This document shows, in pieces, positions 14,032-18,451 of a stretch of 18,451 nucleotides of DNA (position 1 is the stretch's first letter; each line of letters starts with the position of its first letter). The position numbers were made by a program, and so were the translations under genes. Origin of the DNA: an uncultured Bacteroidota bacterium (GTDB lineage: Bacteria; Bacteroidota; Bacteroidia; Bacteroidales; SZUA-534); contig CALCFP010000294.1 of NCBI GenBank assembly GCA_937900725.1, forward strand, positions 1 through 18,451, written 5' to 3'. The notes below the pieces were generated by a model, which made no database searches, was not told where the DNA came from, and was given only the letters and a program-made list of their open reading frames with translations.

Positions 14032-16404
14032 TTAATAATAGAATTCGTCTTCCTGGTCCTCGCTTTGACTTTCACTTTCGCCTTCGCCTGGCCTTTCGTC
14101 ATAATCGGGGCAATCGTACACCTCGTTCCAGTCGGCAGGCTTTTCAAATGTGTCGGTCTCGTAGTAAGGAAGTGTAGGATCGTCATAAACCTTGCGCATA
14201 AACTTGGCCCAAATTGGCAATGCCATATTTGCACCTTGTCCGTATGCCAATGACTTGAAGTGAATGCTACGTTCCTCGCATCCCGACCAGGCACCGCCGA
14301 CCAAGTTAGGCGTGACACCCATAAACCAGCCGTCGGATTGTCCGTTGGTAGTACCTGTCTTTGCTCCTATCTGTGCCTTCAGTCGCCAAGGGTAGTTTTC
14401 GCTCCAAAGACGAACGGCAGTTCCCTTCTTTACAACGCCTTGCAGAAGCGTAAGCATTAGATATGCGGTACGCTCGCTTATGGCCTCGTGTTTCGAAGGC
14501 TGGAATGTGGCAAGCACGTTTCCGTTCTTGTCCTCGATGCGCGACACGAAAATGGGTTGCGTATATACGCCCTTGTTGGCAAAGCAACAGTAGGCGCTCA
14601 CCATCTCGCAAAGCGTAAGGTCGGCAACGCCAAGACAGATTGAAGGCACTTGCGGAATGTCGCTCTTGATGCCCATATTATGTGCAAGTTGAACAACGGC
14701 TTTTGGCTTGAAACGGTTCATAAGCCAAGCCGATATGTTGTTGAGCGACTGTGCCAAACCGTATTGCAACGACAGTTCGCGTCCGAGCAACCTGTCGCTA
14801 CTGCCCGTCTTTGGCGACCAGGTGACGCCCGTTTCAGGGTCGGTAATGGTAACAGGCACATTAAGCACGCGGTCGCAAGGGGTGAAGCCGTCCATCATTG
14901 CAAGCGTGTAAAGGAACGGCTTAAATGTTGAACCAACCTGGCGTTTGGCCTTTGTGACGTGGTCGTACTGGAAATGGCGGTAATCGGTTCCGCCCACGTA
15001 TGCCTTCACATAGCCCGTATGCGGGTCCATAGCCATAAATCCCGACTGAATGAAATGCTTGTAGTAGCGCATCGAGTCCATAGGCGTCATAACGGTGTCA
15101 ACCTCGCCGTGCCAAGTGAATACGGTCATTTCTGTCGGCGTGTTGAAATTCTTTTCAATTTCTTCCATCGACATTCCCTTGACTTTATGAAGGACACGGT
15201 AGCGCTCACTGCGTTTCATTGACGTTTTCATAATGTTCTTGACCTGTTCTGGAGTAAGGTCGTCAGAGAACGGAGCATTTACGTTTCCCTTCATATCAAT
15301 GTCGAAATTGTCCTGAAGTCCGTTTTTCAGGTGATCGCAGACGGCCCATTCGGCATAATCCTGCATCTTTGAGTTTACGGTGGTGTAGATTTTCAATCCA
15401 TCCTTGTAGATGTCGTATGGCGAGCCGTCGGGTTTCAGGTTGCGGTTGCACCATCCACGGAGCGGATTGGTTGCCCATTCGGTTGAATCTTCCAGATATT
15501 GCGCCTTTGATGAATAGTTTGCACGCTCTGGCTTTTTGGCGTTCATCTCCATACGCAGGAACTCGCGGAAATATGTTGCCGAACCCAGTTTGTGGTCAAC
15601 CTTATGGTAATCGAGCCCGAGCGGAAGTTGCTTGAGCGAGTCGTACTCGGCACGTGTCAACTTGTCGTTGTTGTACATTTGGAAGAGCACCACGTTGCGA
15701 CGTTGCAAAGTCTGCTCTGGACGGCGCAACGGATTGAACAGCGCAGGATTTTTTGCCATTCCGACAAGCATTGCGCACTGCTCAACCCTCAGATTCTGTG
15801 GCGTGGTGTTGAAGTATATCTTTGATGCCGACTTTACGCCTACAGCCAAGTTCAGGAAGTCGAACTGGTTAAGGTACATTGCAATAATCTCTTCCTTGGT
15901 GTAACTGCGTTCTAGTTTTATGGCGATTACCCACTCGCGGAACTTGCGGTTCACCATCTGCAGTGAATTGGTGAAATTTTCGCGAGGGAACAGCATCTTT
16001 GCCAACTGCTGGCTTATGGTACTGCCACCGCCCGAACTCTTGTTGCCCGATATGATTGTCTTGAAGAATACACGAACCAAGCCAGGGAAGTCGACGCCCG
16101 AATGCTTGTAATAGCGCTGGTCCTCGGTGGAAACCAAGGCATCGACCAAGTAAGGCGACAATTCGTCGTAAGTGCCTGTTGAACGGTTTTCCCTGAAATA
16201 TGTTCCGAGAATCACGCCGTCTTCCGATATCACTTCCGATGCCAGATTGCTCTTTGGGTTCTCAAGTTCCTCAAACGAAGGCATAAAGCCGAGATTGCCA
16301 ACCCAAATATTATAGAATAGTATTATTACCAATAAAACTGGAAAAATAACTATGGACCAAAGGATTATCTTCAGTTGAAGTCGCTTCGATATTGATATTG
16401 CCAT
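14032..16404 (-). CDS. mrcA: Class A penicillin-binding protein (bifunctional peptidoglycan glycosyltransferase/transpeptidase)
   Basis: The 790-residue protein polymerises and cross-links peptidoglycan at the outer face of the inner membrane. A TM anchor (13-34) follows a short cytoplasmic tail. The GT51 domain holds STEDQRYYKHSGVD (92-105, catalytic Glu94), GGGSTISQQLAKML (125-138) and RKFREWVIAIKLERSYTKEEIIAMYLNQ (153-180, second Glu region). The transpeptidase domain holds all three active-site motifs: STFK (492-495), SLN (553-555) and KTGT (682-685). The C-terminus is an acidic, low-complexity tail (EGESESQSEDQEDEFYY). An insert of about 100 residues between the domains (about 350-450) is rich in Lys, Met and Glu. 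It is the first gene of a four-gene operon. Family assignment is secure; the symbol follows E. coli usage. Confidence 0.96.
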   Translation of the reverse strand: MAISISKRLQLKIILWSIVIFPVLLVIILFYNIWVGNLGFMPSFEELENPKSNLASEVISEDGVILGTYFRENRSTGTYDELSPYLVDALVSTEDQRYYKHSGVDFPGLVRVFFKTIISGNKSSGGGSTISQQLAKMLFPRENFTNSLQMVNRKFREWVIAIKLERSYTKEEIIAMYLNQFDFLNLAVGVKSASKIYFNTTPQNLRVEQCAMLVGMAKNPALFNPLRRPEQTLQRRNVVLFQMYNNDKLTRAEYDSLKQLPLGLDYHKVDHKLGSATYFREFLRMEMNAKKPERANYSSKAQYLEDSTEWATNPLRGWCNRNLKPDGSPYDIYKDGLKIYTTVNSKMQDYAEWAVCDHLKNGLQDNFDIDMKGNVNAPFSDDLTPEQVKNIMKTSMKRSERYRVLHKVKGMSMEEIEKNFNTPTEMTVFTWHGEVDTVMTPMDSMRYYKHFIQSGFMAMDPHTGYVKAYVGGTDYRHFQYDHVTKAKRQVGSTFKPFLYTLAMMDGFTPCDRVLNVPVTITDPETGVTWSPKTGSSDRLLGRELSLQYGLAQSLNNISAWLMNRFKPKAVVQLAHNMGIKSDIPQVPSICLGVADLTLCEMVSAYCCFANKGVYTQPIFVSRIEDKNGNVLATFQPSKHEAISERTAYLMLTLLQGVVKKGTAVRLWSENYPWRLKAQIGAKTGTTNGQSDGWFMGVTPNLVGGAWSGCEERSIHFKSLAYGQGANMALPIWAKFMRKVYDDPTLPYYETDTFEKPADWNEVYDCPDYDERPGEGESESQSEDQEDEFYY

Positions 16405-16424
16405 AAGTGAATGTATTTATGCGG

Positions 16425-16456
16425 TAAAGATAAAACTTTAATAATAAAGTTGAAGA
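16425..16456 (-). promoter_or_regulatory. Probable promoter and operator-like repeat for the penicillin-binding-protein operon
   Basis: On the minus strand TATCTTTA (16425-16432) matches TAnnTTTG at seven of eight positions and lies 20 nt before the start codon. The -33 region (about 16453-16456) is poor. The spacer holds a perfect inverted repeat AACTTTA-ATAA-TAAAGTT (16434-16451). Its placement, filling the spacer, is the same as that of the BlaI operator at 2441-2462. A repressor site is a reasonable inference. Confidence 0.5.
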
Positions 16457-16574
16457 TTTAACACTTCACTGTTTAATGATTAGGGGACTTCTATAAATTC
16501 CCCGATTTTATTTAAATGGATCATCCTCCAATCTTTGGGGTGCTTTTGAATAGCATTTCAGTTGGTATTTGAAA

Positions 16575-17873
16575 TTAAACACTTTTCTTTTCTAACAGCC
16601 AATCCAGCGCAGAGCAAATCTGGACATTGTGTCCGGCAACTGTAACATTCCTTGTCTCGTCGAGACAGATAACCTTCATATTGTCACAGTGTAACGCTTC
16701 GCCAACAGCCACAAGCGACTCTGTCTCTCGCTTGAACGTTTTGCCTTCAGAAACCGAATATGCCACCTGTATCAGTTCCCGCACCTGTCCTTGCTGACAA
16801 ACCACAAAATCAACCTCCTTGCTACGCGGGCCTGGCTTGTAGTAATAAATGTCGTCGGCTTCCAACTGATTGCGTCTCAACAGTTCCACATACACCGCAT
16901 TCTCCAGTCTCCAGCCTATGTTTTCTGGCAAAAGGCTGTTTTCGCGATTCGCTATGAAACCTGTGTCGATGACATACGATTTTTCTTTTGTGATTCGCTC
17001 AACACTTTTGTAACTGAATTTTGACAGTCTGCGAATCAGGTAGGCCTGTTGCAGATAACTGACATACGACTGTACGGTTGTGTTGCTGTTCAACAAGGCC
17101 ATTTCGGCCAACTGCCCGTAATCAACCAATTGGCAATTGTTGTTAATCAAGTGGTTGGCTATGCGACGGAGTGCCTCGACATTCCTTATCTTGAATCGTC
17201 GGGCAATATCTTTTGACACTATTGTCTCCACCAAACCTGCCATATACGTTTTCCTGTTTCTGGCAGACTGTATTTTTTTCAGTTCGGGCATTCCGCCTTC
17301 CATAAGATACTGCAACAAAGCACTTTTGCGCATTGCGACAGCCTTTGTGGTTATGTCGCTGACATCAACTTTCATCAGTTGGCAATACTCAAGGAAAGAA
17401 AACGGATACAGCCTTATTTCCATATATCTGCCCGTCAGATGTGTGGCCAACTCGCCCGATAGCAATTTTGCATTGCTTCCTGTGACAAACACGTGCATTC
17501 CTATTCGCAACAGCCTGTTGACAAATAAATACCAGCCGTCTACATTCTGAATCTCGTCGAAAAAGACATATCTGACATCGGGTCCGTAAAGTTGGTAGAT
17601 GCATTCAAGCAAACTGTTCAAATCCGACGTCTGTATACCGTACAGCCTATCGTCGTCTAAATTGGCGTATCCGTACTTTACGCCTCTGTTTTTCAATGCT
17701 CTGTGGCACAGCGTCGATTTCCCGCTACGACGGACACCTGTCACCACTTGTGCCATACTGCTGTCCCATTCAAACAACTTTTCCTCACTACGCTCACACC
17801 ATCGCGACGGCTGATAGTTCGAAACCTCTTCCTGTTGCTCCCGAAGGACTTGTAATATTATTTTTGTATCCAT
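16575..17873 (-). CDS. AAA_14/DUF4143-family ATPase with degenerate nuclease-like C-terminus
   Basis: I place the start at the ATG 17873-17871; the longer frame would begin with TTG inside the promoter -7 box. The 432-residue product (residues below count from this Met) has Walker A GVRRSGKST (46-54), Walker B VFFDEIQ (103-109) and a sensor-like VFVTGSNAKLL. Next comes LTGRYMEIRLYPFSFLEY, typical of this family, then a winged-helix-like region (QLAEMALLNSNTTVQSYVSYLQQAYLIRRL) and a DUF4143 region. The DUF4143 part carries SKEVDFVV...VRELIQVAYS, where the lysine of the usual E-V-K nuclease-like motif is replaced by Ala. ATP binding is likely; nuclease activity is doubtful. These ATPases are numerous and mobile in Bacteroidales and their role is not established. 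A four-copy 32-bp array lies directly upstream of its promoter. Confidence 0.88.
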   Translation of the reverse strand: MDTKIILQVLREQQEEVSNYQPSRWCERSEEKLFEWDSSMAQVVTGVRRSGKSTLCHRALKNRGVKYGYANLDDDRLYGIQTSDLNSLLECIYQLYGPDVRYVFFDEIQNVDGWYLFVNRLLRIGMHVFVTGSNAKLLSGELATHLTGRYMEIRLYPFSFLEYCQLMKVDVSDITTKAVAMRKSALLQYLMEGGMPELKKIQSARNRKTYMAGLVETIVSKDIARRFKIRNVEALRRIANHLINNNCQLVDYGQLAEMALLNSNTTVQSYVSYLQQAYLIRRLSKFSYKSVERITKEKSYVIDTGFIANRENSLLPENIGWRLENAVYVELLRRNQLEADDIYYYKPGPRSKEVDFVVCQQGQVRELIQVAYSVSEGKTFKRETESLVAVGEALHCDNMKVICLDETRNVTVAGHNVQICSALDWLLEKKSV

Positions 17874-17888
17874 AAAATTACATTTTTG

Positions 17889-17919
17889 CAAATGTAATTA
17901 ATTTTCAACGTATTGCAAT
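17889..17919 (-). promoter_or_regulatory. Promoter of the ATPase gene, with a very short leader
   Basis: On the minus strand ATTG (17916-17919), a 19-bp spacer and TACATTTG (17889-17896, exact TAnnTTTG) form a good promoter. Transcription should start near 17883, only about 10 nt before the ATG, so the mRNA is nearly leaderless. Confidence 0.8.
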
Positions 17920-17920
17920 T

Positions 17921-18036
17921 TTCTATTGGCTTATTTTGCAGTTTTTAGGCATTTCTATTGGCTTATTTTGCAGTTTTTGCACGATTCTAATGGCTTATTT
18001 TGCAGATTTCAGGCGTTTCTATTGGCTTATTTTGCA
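17921..18036. repeat. Four-copy 32-bp periodic repeat array between the ATPase gene and metG
   Basis: TTCTATTGGCTTATTTTGCA occurs at 17921, 17953, 17985 (one mismatch, A for T) and 18017. The period is exactly 32 bp, and the 12-bp spacers are much less conserved (GTTTTTAGGCAT, GTTTTTGCACGA, GATTTCAGGCGT). The array begins 2 bp beyond the ATPase -33 box and ends about 98 bp before the metG -33 region. 32 bp is close to three helical turns, so the copies would lie on one DNA face. It is not coding: the period is not a multiple of three and frames break between copies. The rest of the 309-bp gap (18037-18133) shows no gene. Confidence 0.95.
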
Positions 18037-18133
18037 AATAGAAGGAACGCCATTTTGACTTCAGGCAACGGAGGAAACTTCAGACACAAAAATACGGTTT
18101 TCCGCTTGAAAAGAAAAAGCCGTGTGTTTTAGG

Positions 18134-18165
18134 TTTCTGTTTTCGTTTACGTTTTATTAGTTTTG
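18134..18165 (+). promoter_or_regulatory. metG promoter
   Basis: TTTC (18134-18137, one mismatch to TTTG), a 20-bp spacer and TAGTTTTG (18158-18165, exact TAnnTTTG) precede the metG start by 17 nt. The expected leader is about 11 nt. Confidence 0.78.
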
Positions 18166-18182
18166 CGCAAAATTTCATAATT

Positions 18183-18451
18183 ATGACTGAATATAAAAGA
18201 TACACAATCACTTCGGCACTGCCTTATGCCAACGGCCCTGTGCACATCGGCCACTTGGCTGGCGTCTATGTTCCTGCCGACATATATGTAAGATACCTGC
18301 GCAGCGCTGGCGAAGAGGTGCTTTTCTTAGGCGGTAGCGACGAGCACGGCGTGCCTGTCACCATTCGTGCAAAAAAGGAGGGCATCACCGTTCAGGAAGT
18401 GGTGGACCGCTATCACGAACTGATTAAGAAATCGTTCGAGGAGTTCGGCAT
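18183..18451 (+). CDS. metG: Methionyl-tRNA synthetase, N-terminal 89 codons (3' end outside the window)
   Basis: The fragment begins MTEYKRYTITSALPYANGPVHIGHLAGVYVPADIYVRYLR. The class I HIGH signature is HIGH within GPVHIGHLAG (residues 19-28), and LGGSDEHGVPVTIRAKKEG is the MetRS-specific segment that follows. The enzyme charges initiator and elongator tRNA-Met in the cytoplasm. Zinc-binding and KMSKS regions lie beyond the window. The start at 18183 is supported by the promoter 17 nt upstream and by alignment with the family N-terminus. The frame is open to the window end with no defect. Confidence 0.97.
   Translation, partial: MTEYKRYTITSALPYANGPVHIGHLAGVYVPADIYVRYLRSAGEEVLFLGGSDEHGVPVTIRAKKEGITVQEVVDRYHELIKKSFEEFG

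Noticed and set aside
16483..16503. GGGGA...TCCCC hairpin as terminator of the ATPase gene
   Set aside because: The stem is only 5 bp, and on the minus strand no T-run follows it.
17921..18036. The 32-bp periodic array as a CRISPR
   Set aside because: The conserved unit is 20 bp with 12-bp spacers that resemble each other. Spacers are too short for CRISPR, and no cas gene is present.
17926..18132. A 68-codon open frame running through the repeat array
   Set aside because: The period of 32 bp breaks the frame between copies, there is no promoter or ribosome site for it, and the peptide has no protein-like pattern.

Overview
The window comes from a chromosome of the order Bacteroidales (phylum Bacteroidetes/Bacteroidota). 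Three things support this. Promoters match the Bacteroidetes sigma-factor pattern (TTTG near -33 and TAnnTTTG near -7). Most starts lack a Shine-Dalgarno sequence. Several families are typical of the phylum: a DUF4834-type small protein, an AAA_14/DUF4143 ATPase, a BlaI/M56 pair with a large ectodomain, a glycogen-synthase-like single-domain protein, and a Cys-Lys-Asp-Glu-Asp-Asp lipoprotein start. Genus cannot be fixed from the sequence.

Layout. Bases 2-841 are the 3' end of glycyl-tRNA synthetase (glyS), closed by a terminator. Bases 928-2232 hold two secreted proteins of unknown function, probably one operon. Bases 2437-5237 hold a BlaI-type repressor and a BlaR1-like M56 metallopeptidase sensor, behind a promoter whose -33/-7 spacer is filled by a perfect palindrome. 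Bases 5411-6202 encode a short glycogen-synthase-like protein that has lost the KxGG substrate motif. A GNAT acetyltransferase (6245-6721) and a tRNA-Leu(CAA) (6778-6861) follow on the minus strand. Bases 7203-10397 hold an envelope pair: an outer-membrane-type protein with a duplicated N-terminal motif, and a surface lipoprotein with four G-x-W modules and a tandem-repeat linker. A convergent palindromic terminator separates these from a tight minus-strand operon (16404 to 10502): class A penicillin-binding protein, a 908-residue membrane-anchored propeller protein, an MntP-like membrane protein and a DUF4834-like protein. Bases 16575-17873 encode an AAA_14/DUF4143 ATPase. Its promoter is followed on the upstream side by an array of four 20-bp repeats at exactly 32-bp period. 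The window ends in the first 89 codons of methionyl-tRNA synthetase (metG).

How the parts may work together. The BlaI/M56 pair should sense an envelope signal and relieve repression by proteolysis. The last ~100 residues of the sensor are homologous to the small secreted protein encoded just upstream of blaI, so signal or partner recognition may involve this shared domain. The penicillin-binding-protein operon has its own inverted repeat in its promoter spacer, which begins and ends like the BlaI operator; a regulatory link is possible but unproven. The most unusual sequence feature is the helically phased 32-bp repeat array between the ATPase gene and metG.
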